Positions 18,306-27,295 of a DNA stretch of 64,000 bases are shown in pieces (within the stretch, counting starts at the first letter, position 1; each line of letters begins with the position of its first letter). Below the pieces are notes generated by a model. The model did not search any database, was not told the DNA's origin, and worked only from the letters and a program-made list of their open reading frames with translations. Source of the stretch: Halomonas campaniensis (GTDB taxonomy: Bacteria > Pseudomonadota > Gammaproteobacteria > Pseudomonadales > Halomonadaceae); assembly GCF_014193375.1 (NCBI RefSeq), contig NZ_JACHZF010000017.1, positions 1 to 64,000 on the forward strand, in the 5' to 3' direction. The translations under genes were made by a program, and so were the position numbers.

Positions 18306-18731
18306 ATGCCGTTACGTTCCCTGCTGGCCGCCGTCGTGCTGGCCCTGCCGCTGGCCGCCGTGGCCGATACGCCCAACATCGTGCCGGGGATGTGGGAGTT
18401 CACCAGCACCACCTCGGTGACCGGCGAGGTGCCGATTCCCGACCAGACCGACACCCACCAGGAGTGCATCGCCCAGGGCGACCTGGATGACGCCGACTTC
18501 CAGTTCCTCGAGGTCGAGGAGGGCTGCGAGCTGCTCGAGCACAACGTCTCCGCCGAGGGCGTCGACTACCGCATGGTCTGCTACGCCGAGGGCGGCGAGG
18601 CGAACATCGATGGCCGCATGGACTTCCTCGGCGAGCGCGTCGAGGGCAACGTCGACGTCACGGTCCAGTCGCCCATGGGCGAGATGCTGATGAACACCGT
18701 GGTCGAGGGTGCGCGCATCGGCGACTGCTGA
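18306..18731 (+). CDS. DUF3617-family secreted protein
   Basis: A 141-residue exported protein. The signal peptide occupies about 1-20 (LRSLLAAVVLALPLAAVADT). The mature part starts with PGMWEFTSTTSVTG, the typical DUF3617 opening, and has four or five cysteines (QECIAQG, EEGCELL, MVCYAEGG, IGDC) that could form disulfides in the periplasm. The function of the family is not established. The gene stands alone and ends against the efflux operon with a strong shared terminator. Confidence 0.85.
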   Translation: MPLRSLLAAVVLALPLAAVADTPNIVPGMWEFTSTTSVTGEVPIPDQTDTHQECIAQGDLDDADFQFLEVEEGCELLEHNVSAEGVDYRMVCYAEGGEANIDGRMDFLGERVEGNVDVTVQSPMGEMLMNTVVEGARIGDC

Positions 18732-18753
18732 ACCACGCCGGCATCGCGACACG

Positions 18754-18783
18754 AACAGGGCCACCCCATGGGGTGGCCCTGTT
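18754..18783. terminator. Bidirectional terminator between DUF3617 and RND efflux genes
   Basis: A 14-bp perfect stem, AACAGGGCCACCCC paired with GGGGTGGCCCTGTT around AT, lies between two convergent genes. Short T or A runs at the edges allow use from either side. Confidence 0.75.
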
Positions 18784-18799
18784 TGCATGGGCATCGTGG

Positions 18800-21700
18800 T
18801 CACCGCCCTGGCGTGCTGGCCTCCATCTCCTCCTCCAGGCGTCGCTTGACCTCGCCGGGCGAGCCGGTGTGGCGCGCCAGCAGGTCGTAGGCCACCGGCA
18901 CCACGAACAGCGTGAACAGGGTGGCGGCGGCGACCCCGGAGAGGATCACCGTGCCGATCACCATGCGCGACTCGGCGCCGGCCCCGGTGGAGACGATCAG
19001 CGGGATGGAGCCCGCCATGGTGGTCACCGCGGTCATCAGGATCGGCCGCAGGCGGGTCACTGCCGCATCCACCAGGGCGTCGCGGAAGGCCAGCCCCTGG
19101 TCACGTAGCTGGTTGGCGAACTCCACGATCAGGATGCCGTTCTTGGCCGCCAGGCCGATCAGCATGACGAGCCCCACCTGGCTGTAGATGTTCAGCGACT
19201 GGCCGGTGACGTAGAGCCCCAGCATGGCCCCGCTCATGGCCAGCGGCACGGTGAGCATGATCACGAAGGGGTGCACGAAGCTCTCGAACTGGGCGGCCAG
19301 CACCAGGAACACCACCAGGGCGCCGAGGATCAGCAGGAAGGTCGTGGCGCCGCTGGCCTGCTGGAAGTCCCGGGAGGCGCCGCTGACGTCGGTCTGGGCC
19401 TGGGGGGGCAGCACCTCGGCGGCGGCGGCCTCCAGGTACTCCAGCGCCTCGCCCAGCGAGTAGCCGTCGGCCAGGTTGGCCTCGAGGGTGATCGAGCGGA
19501 TGCGGTTGAAGCGGTTGAGGGTGCTGGCACCGGCGAAGTCGGTGAGGGTCACCAGGCTGGCCAGGGGGATCAGCTCGCCGGTGCGCGCGGAGCGCACCTG
19601 GATGTTGTCCAGCGCGCGCGGGCTGGCCTGGCTGGCGCGGTCGCCCTCGACGATGACGTCATACTCCTGGCCGTTGTCCAGGTAGCGGGTGACGTTGCGC
19701 CCGCCGAGCAGCACCTCCAGGGTGCGGCCGATCTCGGTGACGGTGACCCCGAGCGAGGCGGCCCGCTCGTAGTCGATGTCCACCCGCAGCTGGGGCTGGG
19801 TCTCGCGGTAGTTGCTGTCCAGGCCGATCAGCCGCGGGTTGTCCTCGCGGATGTGGGCCATCAGGGTGTCGCGCCATTCGGCGAGCTCCTCGTAGGTGCC
19901 GCCGCCCAGCACGAACTCCACCGGCTTGGCGATGCGTTGGCCGAAGCCCTGGCGCATCACCGGGAAGGCCTGCACCCCGGGCAGCCCGGCCAGTTCGCGA
20001 CGCACGTCGTCCATGATCGACCAGGCGTCGCGGCGCTGCCCCCAGTCGGCCAGGCCGATGATCGCGAAGCCGCCGTTGAAGTTCTCGATGTTGCCGAAGC
20101 CGCGGGGCGCGCGGATCAGCACGCGCTCCATCTCACCGCTCTCCACCATGGGCTGCAGGCGCGCCTCGATCTCGTTCATGTAGTCCATGATGTAGTCGAA
20201 GGTGGCGCCCTCCGGGCCGTTGACCAGGATGATGAAGCTGCCGCGGTCCTCCTGGGGGGTGTATTCGCTGGGCAGCAGGCTGGCCAGCCACACGGTGGCG
20301 GCGATCAGCGCCACGAATACCGCCAGCACCGCCAGCCTCGCCTTGAGCATCCAGCCCAGCAGCGTGCGATAGATGCGCTGGGAGAGCTCCAGCAGCCACT
20401 GCACGGCGCGGGCGACACGGCTGTCATCCTGGGCCGGCTTGAGGATCTTGGAAGCCATCATCGGCGTCAGCGACAGGGCCAGCACGCTGGAGATGGCCAC
20501 CGCGGCGGCCATGGTCAGGGCGAACTCCGAGAACAGCCGGCCGACGTTGCCCTGCAGGAAGGCCAGCGGCACGAACACCGCCACCAGCACCAGGGTGGTG
20601 GCGATCACCGCGAAGGCGATCTGGCGGGTACCCTTGAAGGCCGCCACCAGCGGCGTCTCGCCGTAGTCGTGCATGCGCCGATGGATGTTCTCCAGCACCA
20701 CGATGGCGTCGTCGACGATCAGGCCGATGGCCAGCACCAGCGCTAGCAGGGTCAGCAGGTTGATCGAGAAGCCCATCAGGGCCAGGGCCATGAAGGCACC
20801 GATGATCGCTACCGGCACCGTGACCGCCGGGATCAGGGTGGTGCGCACGTTGCCGAGGAACATGAAGATCACCACCACCACCAGGCCCATGGCGATGAAC
20901 AGCGTCAGCACCACCTGCTGGATGGCGCCGGCCACGAACACCGAGGCGTCGTAGTTGAGCGACAGCGTCATGCCCTCCGGCAGGCTGCCCTGGACACGCT
21001 CGAGCTCCGCCTGGACACCCCGGGAGACCTCCAGCACGTTGGCGGTGGACTGCTTGAGGATCCCCAGGCCGACCATGGGCACGCCGTTGGCGCGGAACAC
21101 CGAGCGGTCCTCCACCGAGCCGATCTCGACCCGGGCCACGTCGCCCAGCCGCACCAGGTAGCCGTCGCTGCCCTGGGTGAGGGCCAGGCGCGCGAAGTCG
21201 TCGGGTTCATTGAAGCTGCGCGGCAGGCGCACGATGAACTGCCGGTCGCGGGACTGGAGCGAGCCGGCCGGCAGCTCGACGTTCTCGGCGCGCAGGGCGC
21301 CCTCCACGTCGCTCACCGTGAGGTTGCGGGCGGCCAGGGCGTTGCGGTCGATCCACACCCGCATGGCGTACTCGCGCCCGCCGCCGATGCGCACCCGGGC
21401 CACCCCGGGCTGCACCGAGAAGCCGTCGACCAGGAACCGGTCGGCGTAGTCGGTCAATTCGGGAACGGTATAGCCGTCGCCGGACAGCGCAAGCCACACC
21501 ACCACTTCCTCGCTGGAGTCGGCCTTCTGCACCTCGGGCGGGTCGGCCTCGTCGGGCAGGTTGCGCAGTGCCCCGGAGATGCGGTCGCGGATGTCGTTGG
21601 CGGCGGCATCGATGTCCATGTCCAGGCGGAACTCGATGTTGATCCGCGAGCGGCCGTCCTCGCTGGAGGAGGTGATCAGCTCGATGCCCTCGACCCCGGC

Positions 21701-21913
21701 GATGCGATCCTCCAGGGTCTGGGTGATGCGGGTCTCCACCACGCTGGCCGAGGCGCCGGGATAGCGGGTGTCGATGCTCACCACCGGCGGGTCGATGGCG
21801 GGGTACTCCTGCAGCGGCAGGCGCTGCATGGCCAGCAGGCCGAAGGCGACGATCAGCAGCGCCAGCACCGTGGCCAGGACCGGCCGCTGGACGGAGAGGT
21901 CGGAGAGGCGCAT
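18800..21913 (-). CDS. RND-family efflux transporter permease (AcrB/MexB-type, HAE1)
   Basis: A 1037-residue inner-membrane proton/drug antiporter that exports hydrophobic compounds through a tripartite pump. The usual 12-TM, two-large-loop layout is visible: N-terminal TM VLATVLALLIVAFGLLAM, porter-domain segments, the GLIVDDAIVVLENIHRRM stretch in TM4 with the proton-relay aspartates (about 405), and the matching second-half helices near 850-1010. Its ATG overlaps the membrane-fusion gene stop by one base. No outer-membrane factor gene is adjacent, so the pump probably uses a TolC-type protein encoded elsewhere. Substrates cannot be predicted. Confidence 0.93.
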   Translation of the reverse strand: MRLSDLSVQRPVLATVLALLIVAFGLLAMQRLPLQEYPAIDPPVVSIDTRYPGASASVVETRITQTLEDRIAGVEGIELITSSSEDGRSRINIEFRLDMDIDAAANDIRDRISGALRNLPDEADPPEVQKADSSEEVVVWLALSGDGYTVPELTDYADRFLVDGFSVQPGVARVRIGGGREYAMRVWIDRNALAARNLTVSDVEGALRAENVELPAGSLQSRDRQFIVRLPRSFNEPDDFARLALTQGSDGYLVRLGDVARVEIGSVEDRSVFRANGVPMVGLGILKQSTANVLEVSRGVQAELERVQGSLPEGMTLSLNYDASVFVAGAIQQVVLTLFIAMGLVVVVIFMFLGNVRTTLIPAVTVPVAIIGAFMALALMGFSINLLTLLALVLAIGLIVDDAIVVLENIHRRMHDYGETPLVAAFKGTRQIAFAVIATTLVLVAVFVPLAFLQGNVGRLFSEFALTMAAAVAISSVLALSLTPMMASKILKPAQDDSRVARAVQWLLELSQRIYRTLLGWMLKARLAVLAVFVALIAATVWLASLLPSEYTPQEDRGSFIILVNGPEGATFDYIMDYMNEIEARLQPMVESGEMERVLIRAPRGFGNIENFNGGFAIIGLADWGQRRDAWSIMDDVRRELAGLPGVQAFPVMRQGFGQRIAKPVEFVLGGGTYEELAEWRDTLMAHIREDNPRLIGLDSNYRETQPQLRVDIDYERAASLGVTVTEIGRTLEVLLGGRNVTRYLDNGQEYDVIVEGDRASQASPRALDNIQVRSARTGELIPLASLVTLTDFAGASTLNRFNRIRSITLEANLADGYSLGEALEYLEAAAAEVLPPQAQTDVSGASRDFQQASGATTFLLILGALVVFLVLAAQFESFVHPFVIMLTVPLAMSGAMLGLYVTGQSLNIYSQVGLVMLIGLAAKNGILIVEFANQLRDQGLAFRDALVDAAVTRLRPILMTAVTTMAGSIPLIVSTGAGAESRMVIGTVILSGVAAATLFTLFVVPVAYDLLARHTGSPGEVKRRLEEEMEASTPGR

Positions 21914-23016
21914 CAGCCACGCTCCTCGCGGGCGGCGGCGAGGATCTCGCTCACCGAGGTGGTGTCGTCGGCGATGCCCAGCAGCTGCACCTGGTCACCC
22001 TCGCGAACGCGCTGCACGCCGTGGGCCACCAGCAGCTCGCCCCCCGAAAGCCCCTCGACGATCTCCGCCTGGCCGGTGCGGCGCTCGCCGACCTTGACCT
22101 CCCGGCGCTCCACGCGGTTGTCGTCGGCCTCGTCGATCACCAGCACGAACTGGCGGTCGCCGCTGGGGATCAGCACGCTCTCCGGCACCACCACGGCCTC
22201 GCGGGGGCTGCGCTGGACGACGACCTCCATGAGCATGCCGGGGCGCAGGCGCAGCTCGGGGTTATCGAGCTCGGCCCGCACCGTCACGCTGCGGCTGACC
22301 GGGTCGACGCGGCTGCCGACGCTCTCCACCACGCCATCGAAGCGCTCGTCGGGGAAGGCCACGCTGTGTGCCGTGAGCGGCAGGCCGGGAGCGAGGATCG
22401 CCAGGAACACTTCCGGCACGCTGAAGTCGAGCTTCATCACGTCGACCTTGTCCAGGGTCACCAGCTCGGTACCGGGGGTGACCAGGCTGCCCACGCTGAT
22501 GTTGCGGAAGCCCACCACGCCGTCGAAGGGGGCGCGTACCCGGTAGTTGGTAAGCCGAGCTTCGAGCCCCTGGATCTCCGCCTCCACCTGGCGCAGCCGC
22601 GCCCGAGCATCCTCCACATCGGCGCGTGGGGCCAGGTTGCGGCTCTGCAGCTGGGCGAGGCGCTCGACGGCGGCGCGCCGCTCGTCGCGCAGGGCCTGGG
22701 CCACGCGCAGCTGGGCCTGCTGCTCGGCATCCTGCAGGCGCACCAGCAGCTCGCCGGCCTCTACCACCTGGCCGTCGCGGAAGTTCACCTCGACGACGGT
22801 GTCGGTGACGGTGGCGGAGAGGGTGACGCTTTCGTCGGCGCGCAGGGTCCCCAGCGCCTCCAGCGGATCGGACCAGGCCTCCTGCAGCACCCGGGCGCCG
22901 ATCACCGGGGTGGATTCCTGGGCGGCGAGCGGCAGGGGCAGCAGGAGGGCCAGTACAAGCAGCGCCGGCAGCAGCCGGCTCGGCAGGAAGCGGAAGAGGG
23001 GCGATGAGGGGGTCAT
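21913..23016 (-). CDS. RND efflux periplasmic adaptor (membrane fusion protein)
   Basis: A 367-residue HlyD/AcrA-family adaptor linking the adjacent permease to an outer-membrane channel. The chosen ATG gives a signal sequence (about 1-35, FLPSRLLPALLVLALLLPLPLAAQE). A lipoyl half-domain follows near 60-95, a short coiled-coil hairpin rich in Arg, Gln and Glu (about 95-165), the second lipoyl half (YRVRAPFDGVVGFRNISVG, about 170) and beta-barrel and MP domains. It has no lipobox cysteine. It is the first gene of the efflux operon, and a perfect palindrome at 23173-23189 lies about 160 bases upstream. Confidence 0.9.
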   Translation of the reverse strand: MTPSSPLFRFLPSRLLPALLVLALLLPLPLAAQESTPVIGARVLQEAWSDPLEALGTLRADESVTLSATVTDTVVEVNFRDGQVVEAGELLVRLQDAEQQAQLRVAQALRDERRAAVERLAQLQSRNLAPRADVEDARARLRQVEAEIQGLEARLTNYRVRAPFDGVVGFRNISVGSLVTPGTELVTLDKVDVMKLDFSVPEVFLAILAPGLPLTAHSVAFPDERFDGVVESVGSRVDPVSRSVTVRAELDNPELRLRPGMLMEVVVQRSPREAVVVPESVLIPSGDRQFVLVIDEADDNRVERREVKVGERRTGQAEIVEGLSGGELLVAHGVQRVREGDQVQLLGIADDTTSVSEILAAAREERG

Positions 23017-23172
23017 GGGGGCTCTTGGTTGGATGGCATGAGGCGGGTCGCGAGCGTCGGGGTCCATGAGTCGCAAGGGCATCCTGCCGGCAGCGGATCA
23101 TTAACAGGCTAGCCATGATCGTCGCACAGACTGTGACAACAATTCACAAACGCTCGGATCAACCCTTTTTAG

Positions 23173-23189
23173 TGTACAAGGTTTGTACA
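23173..23189. promoter_or_regulatory. Perfect palindrome TGTACAA-GGT-TTGTACA, probable TetR-type operator
   Basis: Seven-base arms around GGT form a 17-bp inverted repeat in an AT-rich patch between the efflux operon and the divergent flavoprotein gene. The size and form are typical of operators bound by TetR-family dimers. Either flanking gene could be the target; efflux repression is the more common arrangement. Confidence 0.6.
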
Positions 23190-23301
23190 TTGGTTCAATG
23201 CGCGTCCAGCTAAATGGCGGCCTCAAGGGCGGGCCCATCAACAGGGCATCGCCGGCCTGCTAGAATGCGCGTCCTTCGAGACGGCGGGCAGGAGAGCGGG
23301 C

Positions 23302-24492
23302 ATGACCTTCGATACGGTGATCATCGGCGCGGGCGCCGCCGGCCTGATGTGCGCGCTGACGGCGGGCTACGCCGGGCGGCGCGTGCTGGTGATCGACCAC
23401 GCCAACAAGGCGGGAAAGAAGATCCTGATGTCCGGTGGCGGACGCTGCAACTTCACCAACCTGGCCTCCACGCCGGCCAACTTCTTCGGCGCCAATCCGC
23501 GCTTCTGCATCTCGGCGCTGAAGCGCTACCGCCCGGAGCACTTCGTCGAGCTGGTGGAGCGCCACGGGGTCGACTACGTGGAGAAGGCGCCGGGCCAGCT
23601 GTTCTGCGCCGACTCCGCCAGGGAGATCGTCCGGGTACTGCTCACCGAATGCGAGTGGGCCGGGGTGGAGGTGCGCCTCAGGACCGCCGTGGAGGGCATC
23701 ACGCGCCACGGCGAGGGCATGCGGCTGGTGACCTCGGCGGGCACCATCGACTGCGGCGCGGTGGTGGTGGCCACCGGCGGGCTCTCCATTCCCACCATGG
23801 GCGCCACCGGCTTCGGCTATGAGATCGCCCGCCAGTTCGGGCTCGCCGTCACCGAGACCCGCCCGGCACTGGTGCCCTTCACCCTGACCTCGCAGTGGAA
23901 GGCGCGGGCCGAGTCGCTCGCCGGGGTATCCTGCGAGGTGGCCGTGCGCTCCCTGCGGGCCGGTGAGCCCCGGGGCCACTACCGCGAGCCGCTGCTCTTC
24001 ACCCACCGTGGCCTCTCGGGCCCGGCGATGCTGCAGATCTCCAGCTACTGGGAGCCCGGCGACGAGCTGGCCATCGACCTGCTGCCGGGCGTGGCGGCCT
24101 TCGAGGCGCTGTGCACCGCGCGCCGGGAGACGCCCAGGCGCCAGCTCTCCAGCTGGCTGGCCGAGCGGCTGCCCCGGCGCCTGGCCCAGGCGCTGGTGGA
24201 GTGGCACGGCGGCGACGGCGTGCTGGCCGAGCGCAGCAACGCCGAGCTTTCCGCCTGGGCGGCCCATCTCGGCGACTGGCGGATCAAGCCGGCCGGCACC
24301 GAGGGGTGGCGCACCGCCGAGGTGACCCTGGGCGGCGTCGATACCCGGGCGGTGTCGTCGAAGACCTTCGCGGTGGAGGGGCTGCCCCAGCTGCGCTTCA
24401 TCGGCGAGGTGCTCGATGTCACCGGCGAGCTGGGCGGGCATAACTTCCAGTGGGCCTGGGCCAGCGGGGTGGCCTGCGGCAACGCCCTCTGA
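23302..24492 (+). CDS. NAD(P)/FAD-dependent oxidoreductase, BaiN/HI0933 (YhiN) family
   Basis: A 396-residue flavoprotein with dinucleotide-binding GAGAAGLMCALTAGYAG (about 7-23), the family motif SGGGRCNFTNL near 45, VVVATGGLSIPTMGATG near 153 and the C-terminal FAD-contact region GGHNFQWAWASGVACGNAL. BaiN from gut clostridia has been linked to bile-acid dehydroxylation, but most bacterial homologues, including E. coli YhiN, have no proven substrate. It is divergent from the efflux operon and downstream of the palindromic site, and is probably monocistronic. Confidence 0.88.
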   Translation: MTFDTVIIGAGAAGLMCALTAGYAGRRVLVIDHANKAGKKILMSGGGRCNFTNLASTPANFFGANPRFCISALKRYRPEHFVELVERHGVDYVEKAPGQLFCADSAREIVRVLLTECEWAGVEVRLRTAVEGITRHGEGMRLVTSAGTIDCGAVVVATGGLSIPTMGATGFGYEIARQFGLAVTETRPALVPFTLTSQWKARAESLAGVSCEVAVRSLRAGEPRGHYREPLLFTHRGLSGPAMLQISSYWEPGDELAIDLLPGVAAFEALCTARRETPRRQLSSWLAERLPRRLAQALVEWHGGDGVLAERSNAELSAWAAHLGDWRIKPAGTEGWRTAEVTLGGVDTRAVSSKTFAVEGLPQLRFIGEVLDVTGELGGHNFQWAWASGVACGNAL

Positions 24493-24508
24493 GGCCCTCG
24501 TCAGGCTC

Positions 24509-25243
24509 CTACGCCAGGCGCTGGGCGATCTCCTCCCACAGCGCCCGGTAGGCTCGGGCCGCGGGGGTGGCGGGGGCGAAGTGGCGCAGCGGGGCGCGCT
24601 CCAGGCCCATGCGCTCCACCACGCTGGCGCCGGGGATGGTCGTGGAGAGGCGCAGCGGCCAGCGCTCCGGTAGCGCGGCGATGGTCTCGCGGTGCAGGGT
24701 GCGGCGGCGGTCCGCCAGGGTCACGAAGGGCCACACCTGGCAGGGGATGTCGCGTTCGTCGAGGAAGTCGCGCAGCTGCTCCAGGGTGCGTACCGAGAGC
24801 ACCGTTGGGACGATGGGCACCAGCAGGGCATCGACGCTGGCGAAGACGCTCTCGGAGAGGGTCGAGAGGCTGGGCGGACAGTCGAGGAGGACCAGGTCGT
24901 AGTCGTCGCGGACCGGCTTGAGGATGCGGCGCAGCTGGTTGTCATGCCGGTCGGCCAGCAGGTGGTCGAGCTCCCGGGAGGCCAGCGCGGCGGGGAGCAG
25001 GTCGAGGCCCTCGATCTCGGTGGCCCGGATCACCTTGTCGAAGGCGGCCTTGCCCTTCACCAGCCGGGCGACGCCGCCACGCACCTTGGGCTTGGCGCGC
25101 AGGTAGAAGGTGGTGGCGGCCTGGGGGTCGAGGTCCCAGAGCAGTACCCGCCACCCCGCGGCCGCCGCCTCGGCCGCCAGGTTCACCGCCGAGGCGGTCT
25201 TGCCGACCCCGCCCTTGATGCTGTAGAGCGCCAGCATGCGCAT
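24509..25243 (-). CDS. ParA/MinD-type ATPase without an adjacent ParB
   Basis: A 244-residue P-loop ATPase with the deviant Walker A KGGVGKTASAVNLA (about 10-23), Walker A' LLWDLDPQAATT and Walker B DLVLLDCPPSL near 118. Such proteins position DNA, chemoreceptors, flagella or other cargo through ATP-driven dimerisation. No parB-like gene or centromere-like iteron is seen nearby, and it faces the flavoprotein gene convergently. The ATG at 25243 has GGGAGG six bases upstream. The likely job is non-plasmid cargo positioning, but the cargo is unknown. Confidence 0.85.
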   Translation of the reverse strand: MRMLALYSIKGGVGKTASAVNLAAEAAAAGWRVLLWDLDPQAATTFYLRAKPKVRGGVARLVKGKAAFDKVIRATEIEGLDLLPAALASRELDHLLADRHDNQLRRILKPVRDDYDLVLLDCPPSLSTLSESVFASVDALLVPIVPTVLSVRTLEQLRDFLDERDIPCQVWPFVTLADRRRTLHRETIAALPERWPLRLSTTIPGASVVERMGLERAPLRHFAPATPAARAYRALWEEIAQRLA

Positions 25244-25442
25244 GGCGTGCCTCCCTTCTCCCCGGTGTGCGCCTTGCCGTGTCGCATCGCGCCGTCAATG
25301 CGTCGCCCTGCGGCGACGCCGTACCATACCAGCTCGGCCCGCTCACCCGATGACAGTTTCATGACGGTCGCGGCGTCGCCGTTCCGGGGTCTATTCTCCT
25401 GGCAGGGAGTGCCCGATCGCCCAGCCTGCCCCGGAGGTGCCC

Positions 25443-26099
25443 ATGACCCTGATCGCCGTTCACCACGATCCCGGCGCCGACGAGACGGCGCTGCGCGACC
25501 GCGTCGTCGACGAGGCCCTGCGCCAGGCCGAGAGCCACGGCTGGGAAGCGGTGCGCCTCACCGAGGTGGCCGCCCGCCTGGCGCTGCCCATGGCGCCGGT
25601 GCTGGCCGAGTTCCGCGACCTCGACGCGGTGGCCAACGCCTGGTTCGCCCGGGGCCTGGACGCCATGCTCGCCGACACGCCCGACGGCTTCGCCCACTGG
25701 CCCGAGGCGCAGCGCCTCGAGCACTGCCTGCTGGCCTGGTGTGACGCCCTGGCGGTCCATCGTCGCGTCACGGTGGCGATGCTGCATACCAAGGCCCACC
25801 TGCCGCACCTGCACACCTGGGTGCCGATGGTGTTCGACCTGTCGCGTATCGTGCAGTGGTGGCGCGAGGCGGCGCGTCTGCCGGCGCCCTACGGCACCCG
25901 GCGCGCCCAGGTCGAGGAGCTGGCGCTCACCGGGCTCTTCCTGGCGACCCTGGCGGTCTGGGCCCGAGACACCAGCGAGGGCCAGGCGCGTACCCGGCGC
26001 TTCCTCGAGCGGCGCCTGGCCCACGGCGCCCGCTGGATGAACCGGGTGCCCGGCGGGCCGGGCGGTGACCGGGCCCACCAGGCGTCGCCTCAGAGATAG
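25443..26099 (+). CDS. TetR/AcrR-family transcriptional regulator
   Basis: A 218-residue protein. Residues about 18-65 fit a TetR N-terminal HTH (LRDRVVDEALRQAESHGWEAVRLTEVAARLAL, then FRDLDAVANAWF), although the recognition helix is weakly conserved. The rest is an all-helical ligand or dimer domain with several Trp residues. ATG 25443 lies five bases after GGAGG. The gene overlaps the convergent CopD-like gene end by 10 bases. It is the nearest TetR-type gene to the palindrome at 23173-23189, about 2.3 kb away, so a link is possible but unproven. Confidence 0.7.
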   Translation: MTLIAVHHDPGADETALRDRVVDEALRQAESHGWEAVRLTEVAARLALPMAPVLAEFRDLDAVANAWFARGLDAMLADTPDGFAHWPEAQRLEHCLLAWCDALAVHRRVTVAMLHTKAHLPHLHTWVPMVFDLSRIVQWWREAARLPAPYGTRRAQVEELALTGLFLATLAVWARDTSEGQARTRRFLERRLAHGARWMNRVPGGPGGDRAHQASPQR

Positions 26100-26545
26100 C
26101 GGCCGCCCGAGGCGATGGCGACGGTCAAAAGCCCCAGGATCAGGTTCAGGCCGATCAGCCGGCGGATCTGGCCGAGCTGGCGGCCGCCCTCGGGCCAGTC
26201 GGCCTCGCCCACGGCGCGCCTCAGGCGGCGGTAGGGGGCAAACCAGACGTGCAGGTAGATCGCCATCATCGCCAGGCCCAGCAGCAGCATCAGGTGGATG
26301 TGCCAGCGCGCGCCGGCCATGCCGCCGAAGACCGCGAAGAGCATCCACAGCCCGGTGACCAGCAGCACCGCGACGGACGCCCACACCCACGGGAAGAAGC
26401 GGTCGAAGACACCGCTCCACAGCGTCAGCCGCTGCGGGGGTTCCAGCTGCCCGGCGGCCACCGGGCGCAGGATCATCCAGGCGAAGAACATGCCGCCCAC
26501 CCAGAGGACGGCGGCGAGCACATGCAGGGTGATGGCGAGGGACAT
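26090..26545 (-). CDS. CopD-family integral membrane protein
   Basis: A 151-residue protein with four predicted membrane helices. The N-terminal ITLHVLAAVLWVGGMFFAWMILRP, with His near residue 8, is typical of CopD-like proteins, and further histidines occur in the third helix (ARWHIHLMLLLG). Members have been tied to copper handling or haem-linked electron transport, but short stand-alone versions such as this are poorly characterised. The ATG at 26545 was chosen because MSLAITLHV starts the first helix; upstream codons give a Cys/Trp-rich sequence unlike the family. Confidence 0.8.
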   Translation of the reverse strand: MSLAITLHVLAAVLWVGGMFFAWMILRPVAAGQLEPPQRLTLWSGVFDRFFPWVWASVAVLLVTGLWMLFAVFGGMAGARWHIHLMLLLGLAMMAIYLHVWFAPYRRLRRAVGEADWPEGGRQLGQIRRLIGLNLILGLLTVAIASGGRYL

Positions 26546-26576
26546 GGGAGGTTCCTTCCGACGATAGGGGAGGGCG

Positions 26577-26885
26577 TCAGCGCAGCAGGCGCCTTGCACG
26601 GCGCAGCAGCAGGCCGCCGGCCACCAGCCGCCTGGCCACCCGCAGCACCGAGTTCGGGTGGCGGGCACTCCTCAGCAGCAGCACCCCGCCCAGCGCGTAG
26701 AGCGGCGCCTTGAAGCGCCTCAGCGTCTGCCAGCCGTCGTCGAGGGGGCGGCCGGCCTCCTGGAAGCGGCTGGCCTCGACCAGGATATCCACGCGCTGCT
26801 GCTCGATCCGGGCCTCCAGGCGGGCCTTCTGCTCGGCCCGGGGCCGTGGAGCCTCGTCGCGGCGGGCGGGCAGTCGGGCGCTCAT
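26577..26885 (-). CDS. YqjK-like protein
   Basis: A 102-residue basic protein, the third gene of a yqjD-yqjE-yqjK-type operon. The N-terminal half is a charged helix (EQKARLEARIEQQRVDILVEASRF) and the C-terminal half a short amphipathic or hydrophobic region (APLYALGGVLLLRSARHPNS) with many arginines. Its ATG overlaps the yqjE-like stop by four bases. In E. coli this set is RpoS-dependent and associated with the inner membrane and ribosomes; the function of YqjK itself is unknown. Confidence 0.7.
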   Translation of the reverse strand: MSARLPARRDEAPRPRAEQKARLEARIEQQRVDILVEASRFQEAGRPLDDGWQTLRRFKAPLYALGGVLLLRSARHPNSVLRVARRLVAGGLLLRRARRLLR

Positions 26886-27295
26886 GACCGCTCTCCGTGG
26901 CGCGTCGCCTCGCGGTCGCGCTCCACCAGGTCCCGGTCGGTGGCCAGGTGCTTGAGGGTACTGGCGAGCAGGGTGCGCCGGCGGGCCAGCTGCATCACCC
27001 GCAGGGCGAGCCCCGCCCCGCCGCCCAGCAGCAGCGCGGCGCTGACCGCGATGGCGGTGAGGCGGTAGCTGTCCCAGAAGGCGACGATGATCAGGGTGGT
27101 GAGGACGCCGATCCCCAGCAGCAGCAGGATCAGGCTGAGCCCGGCCAGCAGCAGCAGCCCGATCAGCCGGGCGCGTTCCTCCTCGAGCTCGAGCACGGCG
27201 AGACGCAGGCGCGTCTCGCCGGTGGCGAGCAGGCTGGCGAGCAGCCGCTTGGCCGCCTCGAACAGCCGTTGTGCCGGTCCCTGGCCTTCCGACAT
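26882..27295 (-). CDS. yqjE: YqjE-family (phage-holin-like superfamily) membrane protein
   Basis: A 137-residue protein with two strong membrane helices (about 42-64 GLLLLAGLSLILLLLGIGVLTTLI and 72-98) after an amphipathic N-terminal stretch, LFEAAKRLLASLLATGETRLRLAVLELEEER. This matches the YqjE family, named in databases as a phage-holin superfamily although it is not phage-encoded here. It overlaps the upstream yqjD-like gene by one base and the downstream gene by four, so expression is coupled. The exact role at the membrane is not established. Confidence 0.8.
   Translation of the reverse strand: MSEGQGPAQRLFEAAKRLLASLLATGETRLRLAVLELEEERARLIGLLLLAGLSLILLLLGIGVLTTLIIVAFWDSYRLTAIAVSAALLLGGGAGLALRVMQLARRRTLLASTLKHLATDRDLVERDREATRHGERS

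Noticed and set aside
19271-20746. Plus-strand frame of about 490 codons inside the RND permease gene
   Set aside because: His/Gln/Gly-rich shadow of the RND coding sequence; no start signal.
23127-23143. CRP-like TGTGA...TCACA upstream of the efflux operon
   Set aside because: The half-sites are separated by seven bases rather than the six of a CRP site, and nothing else suggests catabolite control here.
26882-27295. Prophage holin gene
   Set aside because: Despite the superfamily name, its neighbours are yqjD- and yqjK-like genes and no other phage gene is present.
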